Below, piece by piece: positions 35,822 through 44,895 of a stretch of DNA of 64,000 nt. The position numbers were made by a program, and so were the translations under genes. A model generated the notes under the pieces. That model had not been told where the DNA came from. It did no database searches and saw only the letters and a program-made list of their open reading frames with translations. Source of the DNA: Sphingomonas sp. TZW2008. Its GTDB lineage: Bacteria > Pseudomonadota > Alphaproteobacteria > Sphingomonadales > Sphingomonadaceae. The stretch lies in the NCBI RefSeq assembly GCF_002117915.1, contig NZ_BDJB01000011.1:62001-126000 (forward strand), written 5' to 3'. Numbering within the stretch: the first letter of the stretch is position 1; each line of letters begins with the position of its first letter.

Positions 35822-35906
35822 CAGGGTGCGGGATGCTCCATCGTGACGATGGGGGATCCAAGCGTGATGGTCTGACTGGTTGCCGCGTTCGCGCGACGTT
35901 TTTTTT
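35822..35906 (+). ncRNA. second candidate small RNA
   Basis: CCATCG-TGA-CGATGG (35838-35852) forms one hairpin. A second stem (GTTG-c-CGCG at 35879-35887 with CGCGCGAC at 35890-35897) is followed by eight T at 35899-35906, a terminator-like end on the plus strand. The upstream boundary is unknown; the hairpin with TCGCTTTT at 35792-35821 might end a different transcript. No gene lies just upstream, so a short non-coding RNA is a reasonable reading. Confidence 0.38.
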
Positions 35907-36041
35907 CTTGAAGACTGACACAGATGAACGCTGGCTGGTGCGGGCAGCCTTACGCCGTGAGCGATCTAGACGCATAATCGGCGTGTAGCGGCCGCGTATC
36001 GAAGACACTTGCGGGAGAGCGATGAAGGAAGCATGCCGGCG

Positions 36042-38843
36042 ATGATCATGAATGGTACGCATGACAGTTACCTGGTGATCCTCTCGCTCGCGGTCGCAGC
36101 GTTTGCGTCGTTCACCGCGCTCAGCCTCGCAGGGCGGATCCGGGCGTCGCGCGATCGGTGGCGCCGGCTTTGGCTAGCAGCGGCGGCTGTCGCGCTAGGC
36201 GGCGGTATCTGGTCGATGCATTTCGTCGCGATGCTGGCGTTCTCGATGCCCGGCATGGCGATGAGCTACGATCCGGCGCTGACGGTCGGCTCGCTCGCAC
36301 TGGCGATCGGATTCACCGCCGCCGGGCTGGCGACGATCGACTGGCAGCACGCGTCACCGCGACGGATCGGCATCGCCGGGCTGCTGATCGCGACGGGCGT
36401 CGTCGCGATGCACTATGTCGGCATGGCGGCGATGCGGATGCCCGCGACGCTGCGCTACGACCCGAGCTGGGTCGCGCTGTCGGTGGCGATCGCGGTGGTC
36501 GCCGCGACCGCCGCCGTGTCGCTCGCCGCGCGCGAGCAGGACACGCGCGGACGCGTGCTGGCCGCACTCGTAATGGGGGCGGCGATCGCGGGCATGCATT
36601 ACGCCGGCATGTACGCGGCGACCTTCACCGCGGCGGCGCGCGTCGACGCGGCGGCAGGCGTCGCGAGCTTCAGCCAAGCGTATCTGGCGGTGGCGATCAG
36701 CATCGTCACGGTGCTGATCCTGCTGCTATCGCTCGGCGCGGCGCGGCTCGAGCGCGCGTTCCAGAGCGCCAGGCGGCGCGAGGCGCGTATCGCGCTGCGC
36801 CTCGATGTCGCCGACATCCTGCGCGGTGACGATGCCGAGATGGCGCTGAGCAAGGTTGCCGAACTGCTCGGCAGGCATTTCGGCGCGGCGCGCGCCGGCT
36901 TCGGAGATCTCGATCCTGACGCTGACGTCTTCGACTATCGCCTGTGCTGGACGAACGGATCGGTGCCGCCGCTGACGGGCCGCTTTCCCACCGGGGCGTT
37001 CGGCCGAAAGATCGCGCAGGCGCTGGGCAACGGCGAGACCGTCGTCATCGACGACATCTTCACCGCGGCACTGAGCGACGAACCGGGTGCGCACGATACC
37101 GCGCGGCTGGGCGATACACGGGCGATCCTGGTCGTGCCGTTCGTGCGCGACGGGCGGCTGCGGACGATCGTCTACCTCAACAATCGCCAGCCGCGCCGTT
37201 GGCGCGCGGACGAGGTGGCGTTCATGGAGGAGATCGCCGACCGCATCCGCCTAGTCATCGAACGCGTGCGCGCGGAAGCGCAGCTGCGTGAGCTGAACGC
37301 GACGCTGGAGGCGCGCGTCGAGGCGCGGACGCGCGAGCTGCAGTTGGCCGAACAGGCGCGGCGCGATGCCGATGAGCTGTATCGCGCCTATTTCGAGAAC
37401 ACGCCCGATCCCTTGTTCGTGATCGGCGTGGCGGCGGACGGCGGCTTCGTCGTCGAGCAGGTGAACCCGGCGCACGAGCGGGGCGTCGGCTATCGGCTCG
37501 AGGAGATACGCGGCAAACGCGTCGACGACATCCTTCCCCCTGCGGCAGCCGACCGCGTCATCACCAGTTACCGCCACGTCGTCGAGACGCGTGCGATCTA
37601 CCACTACCGCGAGGTCTTCGCGCTGGGTGGCGTACCGCAGCATTGGGACACGACGCTGGTGCCGCTGCCCGGCCCCGATGGCGTGATCGTCAAGGTGATC
37701 GGATCGAGCCGCGACGTGACGGCGCAGGTCTCGGCGGAAGAGGCGCTGCGCCAGTCGCAGAAGATGGAGGCGATGGGCCAGCTGACCGGCGGCGTCGCGC
37801 ACGATTTCAACAATCTGCTGACGCCGATCATGGGCGTACTCGACCGGCTGCATCGCAAGGAGGTCGGCGACGAGCGCGACCGGCGGCTGCTGGGCGGCGC
37901 GCTGCAATCGGCGGAGCGCGCCCGCATCCTCGTTCAGCGGCTGCTGTCGTTCGCCCGGCGCCAGCCGCTGCAGCCGATACCCGTCGATGTCGCCGCGCTC
38001 GTTACCGACATCGTCGATCTCGTCGCAAGCGCGATCGGGCCGACGGTGCGGATCGAAGTCGACGCGCCGGCCGGGCTGCCCGCCGCGCTGGCGGATGCGA
38101 ACCAGCTCGAGATGGCGCTGCTCAACCTGAGCGTGAACGCGCGCGACGCGATGCCCGACGGCGGCACGCTGCGCATCGCGGTCGATCAAGTGATGGTTGA
38201 TCGCCAGCGCAATGGCGGACCGCCGCCAGGCCGCTACGTGTGCCTCAAGGTCACGGATACCGGGATGGGGATGGATGAGGAGACGCGCGCGCGCGCGATC
38301 GAACCTTTCTTCTCGACCAAGGGCGTCGGGCGCGGCACCGGACTTGGCCTGTCTATGGCGCACGGCCTCGCCGCACAGCTGGGCGGCGCGCTGACGATCG
38401 ACAGCCGGCCGAACCGGGGGACGACGATCGCATTGTGGCTGCCGCAGAGCGCGCAAGCCGCGATCGTCGCCCCACGCAGGGAGGATGTCGCCGCACCGCG
38501 ACGCGGCGGCAGCGCGCTGCTGGTCGACGACGAGGAAGCGGTGCGCGATTCCGCCGCGCAGATGCTTGCCGATCTCGGCTTCGGCGTGACATCCGCTGCG
38601 TCCGCCGAGGAGGCCTGGGCGCTGATCGAGGGCGGGTTCGCGCCCGATCTGCTGGTGACCGATCATGTCATGCCGGGAATGACGGGGGGCGAACTCGCCA
38701 CTGCGGTGTGCCGCCGCAGCACAACGACCAAGGTGCTCGTCATCTCGGGCTATGCCGAAGAGGGCGGCATCCCCGCGTCGCTCGCGCGGCTGACCAAGCC
38801 GTTCGTCCAGGCCGATCTCGCCGCCGCGCTGCGCCAGCTGTAG
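36042..38843 (+). CDS. MHYT-domain hybrid sensor histidine kinase with receiver
   Basis: 933 residues from the ATG at 36042; ATGs at 36033 and 36048 are alternatives, and AAGGA suits 36042 best. The N-terminus is an MHYT module of seven helices with SMHFVAM, AMHYVGM and GMHYAGM, thought to bind copper and sense O2, CO or NO. Then a GAF-type domain (about 265-415), a PAS (about 450-570), HisKA with AHDFNNLL, an ATPase domain (NARDAMPDGG, DTGMGMD, GRGTGLGLSM) and a receiver with acceptor Asp in LLVTDHVMPGMTGG. No cognate regulator is adjacent. The stimulus is probably a gas or redox signal. Confidence 0.93.
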   Translation: MIMNGTHDSYLVILSLAVAAFASFTALSLAGRIRASRDRWRRLWLAAAAVALGGGIWSMHFVAMLAFSMPGMAMSYDPALTVGSLALAIGFTAAGLATIDWQHASPRRIGIAGLLIATGVVAMHYVGMAAMRMPATLRYDPSWVALSVAIAVVAATAAVSLAAREQDTRGRVLAALVMGAAIAGMHYAGMYAATFTAAARVDAAAGVASFSQAYLAVAISIVTVLILLLSLGAARLERAFQSARRREARIALRLDVADILRGDDAEMALSKVAELLGRHFGAARAGFGDLDPDADVFDYRLCWTNGSVPPLTGRFPTGAFGRKIAQALGNGETVVIDDIFTAALSDEPGAHDTARLGDTRAILVVPFVRDGRLRTIVYLNNRQPRRWRADEVAFMEEIADRIRLVIERVRAEAQLRELNATLEARVEARTRELQLAEQARRDADELYRAYFENTPDPLFVIGVAADGGFVVEQVNPAHERGVGYRLEEIRGKRVDDILPPAAADRVITSYRHVVETRAIYHYREVFALGGVPQHWDTTLVPLPGPDGVIVKVIGSSRDVTAQVSAEEALRQSQKMEAMGQLTGGVAHDFNNLLTPIMGVLDRLHRKEVGDERDRRLLGGALQSAERARILVQRLLSFARRQPLQPIPVDVAALVTDIVDLVASAIGPTVRIEVDAPAGLPAALADANQLEMALLNLSVNARDAMPDGGTLRIAVDQVMVDRQRNGGPPPGRYVCLKVTDTGMGMDEETRARAIEPFFSTKGVGRGTGLGLSMAHGLAAQLGGALTIDSRPNRGTTIALWLPQSAQAAIVAPRREDVAAPRRGGSALLVDDEEAVRDSAAQMLADLGFGVTSAASAEEAWALIEGGFAPDLLVTDHVMPGMTGGELATAVCRRSTTTKVLVISGYAEEGGIPASLARLTKPFVQADLAAALRQL

Positions 38844-38855
38844 GCGCGCAGTCGC

Positions 38856-39743
38856 TCAGCGCTCAGTGACGGGGGGCGTCATCGACTGCATCGGCTGGCC
38901 GAGCGTGCGCGCGCGTGCCGCGATCGACGCGCGGTTCAGCGGCCGTTCCATGGCGTGAAAACATCCCAGCGGCTGGCCGAGGAACAGGGTGCAGTCGCGC
39001 AGGAAATGTGACTGGTCCCAATAGCCCGCAGCGCGCACGGCGACATGCCAGTTGCCGCGCTCGCCCTGCTCGGCCGCCATCAGCGCGCGGACGAAGCGCG
39101 CGCGGCGCAGCAGCAGCTTGGGGGTGAAGCCGAACGCCCGCCGCGTGGTGCGCAGCAGCAGCGCCGGCTTGAGCCCGGTCCGCTCGCTCAAGGCCGCGGC
39201 CGTATCCACTTCCGGATCCGCGAGGCAGGCGAAGATGTCGGCGATTGCGGGCTGCTCCGGCTCTGCGCGTGCGAGCCGCGTGAGCAGCCAATCGTCGAAA
39301 AGGGGCTTGGGCGCGGCGCCCGCGCTCAACGGCGCATGCAGCTCGGCGGCTGAGGCGATCTGATCATGCAGCGGGACAACCCGATCGGCGAGCAGCGACG
39401 CGTCTCCGCCGAACAGCCGCGCCCAGCCACGCGGCGTCACGCCGATGCCGACCAGCGTGCCGCGTGGCGCATCGACATAACCGGCGTGGCCTGACGGCCC
39501 GAACAGCGCCGCCGGCGGGATCGGATCGAAGCGCCGCCGCCGCAGCCGCACCGACCAGTCGCCTTCGGCGTGCAGCGTGAAGCGCAGGTTGGTCCACGCC
39601 GGAAAGAAGACGTCGGCGATGCGCCGTCGCGGGGCGCCGCCGATCACGTAGCGCGCATAGCCCGAGATATAGGGCGCGAGCGCCGCGGCCGGCCGCCAGA
39701 ACTCGGCGGTGTCTGGGGTGGCGCTATCCTCTCCAGTCGTCAT
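38856..39743 (-). CDS. AraC family transcriptional regulator
   Basis: 295 residues from the ATG at 39743. The C-terminal part has an AraC-type HTH pair: AALSERTGLKPALLLRTTRRAFGFTPKLLLRRARFVRAL and GYWDQSHFLRDCTLFLGQPLG. The N-terminal domain (WRPAAALAPYISGYARY, FFPAWTNLRFTLHAEG, FGPSGHAGYVDAPRGTLVGIGVTPRGWARLFG) matches the DUF6597-like group found in many helix-turn-helix regulators. Ligand and targets unknown. It is convergent with the MHYT kinase. Confidence 0.9.
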   Translation of the reverse strand: MTTGEDSATPDTAEFWRPAAALAPYISGYARYVIGGAPRRRIADVFFPAWTNLRFTLHAEGDWSVRLRRRRFDPIPPAALFGPSGHAGYVDAPRGTLVGIGVTPRGWARLFGGDASLLADRVVPLHDQIASAAELHAPLSAGAAPKPLFDDWLLTRLARAEPEQPAIADIFACLADPEVDTAAALSERTGLKPALLLRTTRRAFGFTPKLLLRRARFVRALMAAEQGERGNWHVAVRAAGYWDQSHFLRDCTLFLGQPLGCFHAMERPLNRASIAARARTLGQPMQSMTPPVTER

Positions 39744-39874
39744 GGTTATGTTCCGCGTACGAAGCACAAGCCGGCGCAGGGCGTGAACCCTCGAAACCGG
39801 CTAAGGTGTCCGGCGATCAGGCTGTGTCAGGCCACAGACCGCGCCGCGTACTGATGGCGCGGCGCGGCGATCGG

Positions 39875-41737
39875 TCACGCGCGGGCGGCGATCCAGGCGT
39901 CGACCTGGCGTTCGAGGATCGACAGCGGGAGCGAGCCCGAGCCGATCAGCAGATCGTGGAACGACTTGATGTCGAACTTCGGGCCGAGCGCTCGTTCCGC
40001 CTTGCGGCGCAGCTCGACGATCTTGAGCATGCCGATCTTGTAGCCCGTCGCCTGGCCCGGCAACGTGATGTAGCGGCGCACCTCCGAGCGCGCCTGATCG
40101 GGCGAGGCGCGGCCGGTGGCGACCATATAGTCGACCGCCTTGTCCTCGCTCCAGCCCTTGGCGTGGATGCCTGTATCGACCACCAGCCGCGCGGCGCGGA
40201 ACAGCTCCGCTTCGAGCCGCATGAAATCGCTCGCGAGGTCGGGGAAGGCGCCCATTTCCTTGCATAGCGCCTCGGCATAGAGCGCCCAGCCCTCGCCGAA
40301 TCCGACGTAGCGCGCCGCCTGGCGGAAGCGCGGTCCGGCCTTCTGGCGCACCTGGATATCGCCCTGCATCACGTGGCCGGGGACGCCCTCGTGGCACATC
40401 AGGTCGACTATCGCGTCGGGCGACGGATCGCTCGTGTTGCCAAGCAGGTGGACGTAGACGCGCCCCGGCCGCGCACCGTCGGGGCTTGGCCCCGCGGCGT
40501 GCGCTGCGCCGCCCGCGACTTCACTGAACGACGGCTCGCGCACCACTTCCATGCGATGTTCGGGCAGCAGGCCGAAGAACTTGGGCAGCAGCGTTCGGTT
40601 GCGCGCGATCGCGGCATTGGCATCACGCAGGTAATCGGCGCGGAGCGCGTCGGTCCACGGCACCGGCGGGTTGCGGCGCTCGCGATCGGCGTAATAGGCG
40701 ACGCGATCGGCGAACCCCGCCTGCTTGGCGAGCGCGTCCTGCTCCGCCTCGATCCGCGTTACTTCCTTGAGCCCGATCTGGTGGATCTGCTCGGCGGTGA
40801 GATCGGTCGTCGTGTTGAGTTGCAACGCGGCGGCGTACCACGCGGCGCCGCCCGGCAGCGAGCCTGCGCCGACCGTGCCGCTCGGCGCCGTTGGAAGCGC
40901 GCCCTGCGCCCAGGCGATCACGCGGCTGTAGGCTGGCTTGAGCGCGAGCAGTGCGGTGCGCGTGTCGGCGAGCAGCGCATCGGCCTCGGCCGGCGTCAAC
41001 TTGTTCGCGGCGCGCAGCTTGGCGATCTTCGCCTGCGCGTCGGCGAGGAGCGGCGAGGGTGCGGTGCCGTCGAACGGCGCGCCGGTGGTGATCGCGCGGC
41101 TGCCCGCGATGATCCGCTCGACCTGGAACTTGGGCGCGCGGATGCCGGCGGCGTCCGAGCGCCGCGTCTGCGCGATCGCCTCGTCAAGCACCGCGGGGAT
41201 AGCGCGCAGCCGCGCGACATAGCCACGCATGTCGGCGGCATCCTGCACGTTGTGCGTGTTGATCAGGAAATCGGGCAGCCGCGCGTGCGCCGAGTAGAGG
41301 AAGGAGTAGAAGGGCGGGGTGTACTGGCGGAAGCGATAGCCGAGTTCCGCGCGGTCGAGCTCGAGCGCCCAGATGTCGTAATTCGTCTGCGCGGTGGGGG
41401 AAAGTTTGGCGCGGTCGAACTGCCCCTTCATCGCCGCGACGCTGCGGCGGCGCCATTCGAGCCGCTGGAGCGCGGCGGCATCGCTGATGTCGTCGAGCCG
41501 GTCCTGCCCCTCTTTCATGCCGAGCTGCGTCGCGAGCTGCGGCTGCTGGCGCAACTGCTCGGCGAATTGCTGATCGAGGAAGGCGTAGAGGCGGGCGTCC
41601 TCGCTCGTTGCTACCGCCGGACGCGGCTGCGCGAGCGGCCTGGGCTGCGGCGCGGCTTGGGTCTGGGCAGTGGCGGCGAGCGGTGCGACGAGGAGCAACG
41701 CGGATGCCAGGCGCGGCCAGCTTGCAGTGTTCATCAT
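39875..41737 (-). CDS. DUF885 family exported metallopeptidase-like protein
   Basis: 620 residues with a signal peptide ending near ATAQTQA and a proline-rich linker after it. The DUF885 core has the zinc motif in LMCHEGVPGHVMQ (HExxxGH form) and GFGEGWALYAEALCKEMG with the third ligand, like distant M3/M32-type peptidases. Length matches the family. It is likely a periplasmic peptidase or carboxypeptidase with unknown substrate. Start at the first of two ATGs; the second is one codon later. Upstream is a 500-base divergent region with an AT-rich island. Confidence 0.9.
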   Translation of the reverse strand: MMNTASWPRLASALLLVAPLAATAQTQAAPQPRPLAQPRPAVATSEDARLYAFLDQQFAEQLRQQPQLATQLGMKEGQDRLDDISDAAALQRLEWRRRSVAAMKGQFDRAKLSPTAQTNYDIWALELDRAELGYRFRQYTPPFYSFLYSAHARLPDFLINTHNVQDAADMRGYVARLRAIPAVLDEAIAQTRRSDAAGIRAPKFQVERIIAGSRAITTGAPFDGTAPSPLLADAQAKIAKLRAANKLTPAEADALLADTRTALLALKPAYSRVIAWAQGALPTAPSGTVGAGSLPGGAAWYAAALQLNTTTDLTAEQIHQIGLKEVTRIEAEQDALAKQAGFADRVAYYADRERRNPPVPWTDALRADYLRDANAAIARNRTLLPKFFGLLPEHRMEVVREPSFSEVAGGAAHAAGPSPDGARPGRVYVHLLGNTSDPSPDAIVDLMCHEGVPGHVMQGDIQVRQKAGPRFRQAARYVGFGEGWALYAEALCKEMGAFPDLASDFMRLEAELFRAARLVVDTGIHAKGWSEDKAVDYMVATGRASPDQARSEVRRYITLPGQATGYKIGMLKIVELRRKAERALGPKFDIKSFHDLLIGSGSLPLSILERQVDAWIAARA

Positions 41738-42237
41738 CTTCGCTCCCTCGATGTTTCGCCCGCCTTAATCGGCACGTCGTGGGTGGTGAACCCGCAAATG
41801 CATGAGAGTAATGGTGATTAAGCAAATGGCCGCGATTGCGTGACCTCGCACGCTTGGTTATGTAACAACATATCATATAAAGGCTGAAGGTTTGGGGTGT
41901 TGCAATTATCGTCGTGCGAGCAAGCGGATGCTTGGCCGATCGATCCTCATGGGTGCCCTGCGGTGCTAGGCGGCCTTCCCACGTCGCGGAATGGTTGCCG
42001 AGCGACAGCGTCCATGACGACGCACGAGCCGGCATGACTGGCGGCGGCCGGTTTGCAGTGCGTGCGCGCGCCACGATGAAGGCCCGTATGGCGGCTCTGC
42101 TGTTGCCCGGCGCAGCGGAGCGCGCCGAGGTCGATGATCCGGTGGGCGGGCGGGGCGCGCCGTTGGCGTTCGACGCGGTCCCGACGTGTCCCGGAGCGCC
42201 GACGCCGCAGCATGTCGCAGCGCGAGGAGCGTTTTAG
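41738..42237. other. divergent intergenic region with an AT-rich island
   Basis: About 500 bases between the DUF885 and DUF1624 genes. Near 41800-41890 the base composition is far more AT-rich than the surroundings. It contains a promoter-like element (see 41854-41881) and a short palindrome TATGT-AACA-ACATA (41860-41873). The rest gives no convincing gene. Confidence 0.45.
41854..41881 (+). promoter_or_regulatory. sigma-70-like promoter TTGGTT-N16-TATAAA
   Basis: TTGGTT (41854-41859) and TATAAA (41876-41881) are 16 bases apart on the plus strand and sit in an AT-rich island. It points toward the DUF1624 gene 350 bases away. An inverted repeat TATGT-AACA-ACATA lies within the spacer and could be an operator. 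Confidence 0.4.
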
Positions 42238-43452
42238 GTGGCACGGGGATCTGACGATCGAAGCGTCGCGACCGGCGCATCGCCTGCCCCCGCATCATCT
42301 GCCGGCGTCGCCGTGACGCGGGTTCGCCTGACCAGCATCGACGCGCTGCGCGGGCTCGTCATGGTGCTGATGCTGCTCGATCACCTACGCGAGACGTGGT
42401 TCCTCCACGTCGCGATGCCCGATCCGGTCGATGCGCGCACCGTGCTTCCCGCGCTCGGCTTCGCGCGGTTCGCCGCCAGCTTCTGCGCGCCGATCTTCGT
42501 CGCGCTGACGGGGCTTGCTGCGTACCTCTACGGCGCCAGCCATACGCCGCGCGAGACCGCCGACTTTCTGATCAAGCGCGGGCTGCTGCTGATCGCGATC
42601 GAGCTTGCCTATCTGTCGCCGCTCTACTGGGGCGTCGTGCCGCAGCCAACCTTCTGGCTGCAGGTAATATGGTGCCTGGGCGTGTGCATGATCGCGCTCG
42701 CCGCGCTGATCCGGTTGCCGCGCACGGCACTTATCGCGGTCGGCGCGATCATCGTCGCGGGGCACAATCTGCTCGATCCGATCCGGCTGCAGCCGGGCTA
42801 CGCGCTATTCCCGCTGTGGGCGCTGATGCACCAGCGCGACGTGATCGCCCTGCCGTTCGGGTTCCTCGCCAAGACGACCTATCCCGTGCTGCCGTGGCTG
42901 GGAGTGATGCTGCTCGGCTACGGCATCGGCCCGTGGTTCGGCGCTGGGATCGAGCGGGCGGTGCGCACGCGGCGACTGGTTGTACTGGGCGCGGCGATGA
43001 TCGCGGCGTTCGTGCTGCTGCGCCTCGTCAACGGCTATGGCGATGCGCCTTGGTATGTGGTGGAGGGAAGCGCGGCGCGGACGGTGCTCAGCTTCGTGTC
43101 GATGACGAAATATCCGCCCTCGCTGCTGTTCCTGCTGCCGACGCTGGGACTAGGGGCGCTGCTGCTCGCCGCGTTCGAGCGGCGCGATCGGTCTCCGATC
43201 GTCGCCACGCTCGCGGTGTTCGGCGGGGCGCCGATGTTCTTCTACCTGCTGCACCTCACCGTGCTGCGGCTGCTCTACCATGGTGCGCTCGCGCTCTACG
43301 GTCCGAACTACGGCACCTTGTTCGTCGTGCACGATTACGGATGGGTGCTGCTGTGGTATGCCGCGCTGATCGTGCCACTCTATCTGCCGACCGCGTGGTT
43401 CGCGCGGCTCAAGCAGCGGCGGCGCGACATCGGCTGGCTGCGGTTCTTCTGA
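42238..43452 (+). CDS. DUF1624 / heparan-alpha-glucosaminide acetyltransferase-like membrane protein
   Basis: 404 residues from a GTG with AGGAG about 10 bases upstream. A 25-residue disordered N-terminus leads into SIDALRGLVMVLMLLDHLRETWF, the signature of the DUF1624/HGSNAT-type acyltransferase family, with the catalytic His in LDHLR. Ten or so membrane helices follow. These proteins may transfer acetyl groups to sugars across the inner membrane. The target is unknown. It is on the plus strand, convergent with a 47-residue gene. Confidence 0.88.
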   Translation: MARGSDDRSVATGASPAPASSAGVAVTRVRLTSIDALRGLVMVLMLLDHLRETWFLHVAMPDPVDARTVLPALGFARFAASFCAPIFVALTGLAAYLYGASHTPRETADFLIKRGLLLIAIELAYLSPLYWGVVPQPTFWLQVIWCLGVCMIALAALIRLPRTALIAVGAIIVAGHNLLDPIRLQPGYALFPLWALMHQRDVIALPFGFLAKTTYPVLPWLGVMLLGYGIGPWFGAGIERAVRTRRLVVLGAAMIAAFVLLRLVNGYGDAPWYVVEGSAARTVLSFVSMTKYPPSLLFLLPTLGLGALLLAAFERRDRSPIVATLAVFGGAPMFFYLLHLTVLRLLYHGALALYGPNYGTLFVVHDYGWVLLWYAALIVPLYLPTAWFARLKQRRRDIGWLRFF

Positions 43453-43485
43453 TTACGCCCCGCTGCAACGCGCGGCGCAGAACGG

Positions 43486-43629
43486 CTATTCGTTCTTCGT
43501 CAGCGACGTCTTGCGCGGTTCCTTCTCGGTCGACGTCTGGCCCTTGTCGAGCGTGTCGGACGGACGCAGCGCGTCGCCTTCCTTTTGATGCTCGGTCGAG
43601 AGGTTGGGGCGCTTCGTCTCTTCGGTCAT
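43486..43629 (-). CDS. 47-residue hydrophilic protein
   Basis: Starts at the ATG at 43629 with a near-perfect AGGAGG 7 bases upstream; the longer frame upstream is antisense noise. The sequence is charged and lacks hydrophobic segments (MTEETKRPNLSTEHQKEGD, TSTEKEPRKTSLTKNE), so it is likely disordered. No family recognised. Its ribosome site is one of the strongest in the window, which argues for high expression. It is divergent from the alcohol dehydrogenase. Confidence 0.68.
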   Translation of the reverse strand: MTEETKRPNLSTEHQKEGDALRPSDTLDKGQTSTEKEPRKTSLTKNE

Positions 43630-43770
43630 GATCGGCCTCCTTGGGTGGTAGGGAAGTCGATCGGGCGGACCGAAGTTCCACTTTGCGCGTGCCTTTTCGT
43701 GATGTGGCGGGCAGACCGCTACGCAATCGGGCGCGCAGCCGGCGCGCAGGACGCGATCGAGGAGAGAGCC

Positions 43771-44874
43771 ATGCAGACGATTGCCGCGGTTGCGCGCGTT
43801 CCCGAAGGCAACTTCTCGGTCGAGGAGATCGAGGTCGGCGCGCCGCGCGCGGGCGAGGTGCTGGTGCGGATCGCCGGCGTCGGCGTGTGCCACACCGATC
43901 TCATCTTCCGCGACCAGTTCGCGCCCTATCCGCTGCCCGCCGTCCTCGGCCATGAGGGCGCGGGGACGATCGCGGCGATCGGCGAAGGGGTAGAGGGCGT
44001 CGCGGTCGGCGACAAGGTGGTGCTCGGCTTTTCAAGCTGCGGCCACTGCCCGCGCTGCGACGAGGGGCTGCCGAGCTACTGCCGCACCTTTCCCCCGCTC
44101 AACTATGCCGGAATGCGGCTGGAGGACGGATCGAAGGCGTTCGCGAAGGGCGGCGAAGACATATCGTCGCACTTCTTCGGGCAATCCTCGTTCGCCGGCC
44201 ACACGATCACGCGCGCGCGCAACGTGGTGAAGGTGGAGACCGACGTGCCGGTCGAACTGCTCGGGCCGCTCGGCTGCGGATTCCAGACCGGCGCGGGCGG
44301 GGTGATGCGCTCGCTCGCCGCGACCGCGGGATCGTCGATCGCGATCATCGGCGGCGGGCCGGTCGGGCTCGCCGCGGTGATGGGCGCGGTGATCCAGCAA
44401 TGCGCGACGATCGTGCTGGTCGAGCCGATCGCCACGCGGCGCGACATCGCGCGGCGGCTGGGCGCGACGCACGCCGTCGATCCAAACGACGGCGCACTGG
44501 CCGAGGCGCTGCGCGCGATCACGCCCGACGGGCTCGACTATGTGTTCGACACCAGCGGCAACGTCGGCGCGATCGAGGCCGGGCTGGCATCGCTCGGCAG
44601 CCACGGGGCTATCGGGCTGGTCGGCGTGCCCAAGCGCGCGGATGCGGCGATCAGCGTCAACATCTCGGCGCTGATGACGCCGGGGCACCGCATCATCGGC
44701 ATCATCGAAGGGGACAGTGACCCGCAGACCTTTATCCCCGAACTGCTACGCCATCACGCCGCCGGCCGCTTTCCGTTCAATACGCTGGTCGAGACGTTCC
44801 CGCTCAGCGAGATCAACGCCGCGGTCGCGGCGCAGGCGCGCGGCGACTTCGTGAAGGCGGTGCTGCTGCCGTAG
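43771..44874 (+). CDS. NAD-dependent zinc alcohol dehydrogenase (aryl-alcohol type)
   Basis: 367 residues from the ATG at 43771, preceded by GGAGAGA. The catalytic zinc region is GVCHTDLIFRD with GHEGAGTI; structural zinc Cys lie in CGHCPRCDEGLPSYC; the Rossmann loop is GGGPVGLAAVM. FFGQSSFAGH and the length fit the class of benzyl or aryl-alcohol dehydrogenases (XylB-like) rather than short polyol enzymes. It should oxidise aromatic alcohols to aldehydes in the cytoplasm. The neighbouring genes do not suggest a catabolic cluster. Confidence 0.92.
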   Translation: MQTIAAVARVPEGNFSVEEIEVGAPRAGEVLVRIAGVGVCHTDLIFRDQFAPYPLPAVLGHEGAGTIAAIGEGVEGVAVGDKVVLGFSSCGHCPRCDEGLPSYCRTFPPLNYAGMRLEDGSKAFAKGGEDISSHFFGQSSFAGHTITRARNVVKVETDVPVELLGPLGCGFQTGAGGVMRSLAATAGSSIAIIGGGPVGLAAVMGAVIQQCATIVLVEPIATRRDIARRLGATHAVDPNDGALAEALRAITPDGLDYVFDTSGNVGAIEAGLASLGSHGAIGLVGVPKRADAAISVNISALMTPGHRIIGIIEGDSDPQTFIPELLRHHAAGRFPFNTLVETFPLSEINAAVAAQARGDFVKAVLLP

Positions 44875-44895
44875 CCGCAACGCGGGGTGCGACGA

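Larger units (their letters stand above)
34946..36041. other. 1.1 kb gene-free region with several RNA-like hairpins
   Basis: Frames on both strands give arginine- and serine-rich translations without family features, so I see no protein gene. It does contain a GNRA-capped hairpin plus an intrinsic terminator (35204-35273), a long GC-rich inverted repeat (35585-35620), a hairpin followed by TCGCTTTT (35792-35821), and a hairpin pair ending in eight T (35838-35906). All T-tracts follow on the plus strand. It is the longest gene-free stretch of the window. Confidence 0.6.

Noticed and set aside
35030..36062. Protein genes in the 34.9-36.0 kb gap
   Set aside because: Frames of 150-250 codons exist on both strands, but all are Arg/Ser-rich, lack ribosome sites and run across strong hairpins.
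40373..41821. 482-codon plus-strand frame opposite the DUF885 gene
   Set aside because: Antisense shadow; the DUF885 zinc motif and signal peptide are on the minus strand.
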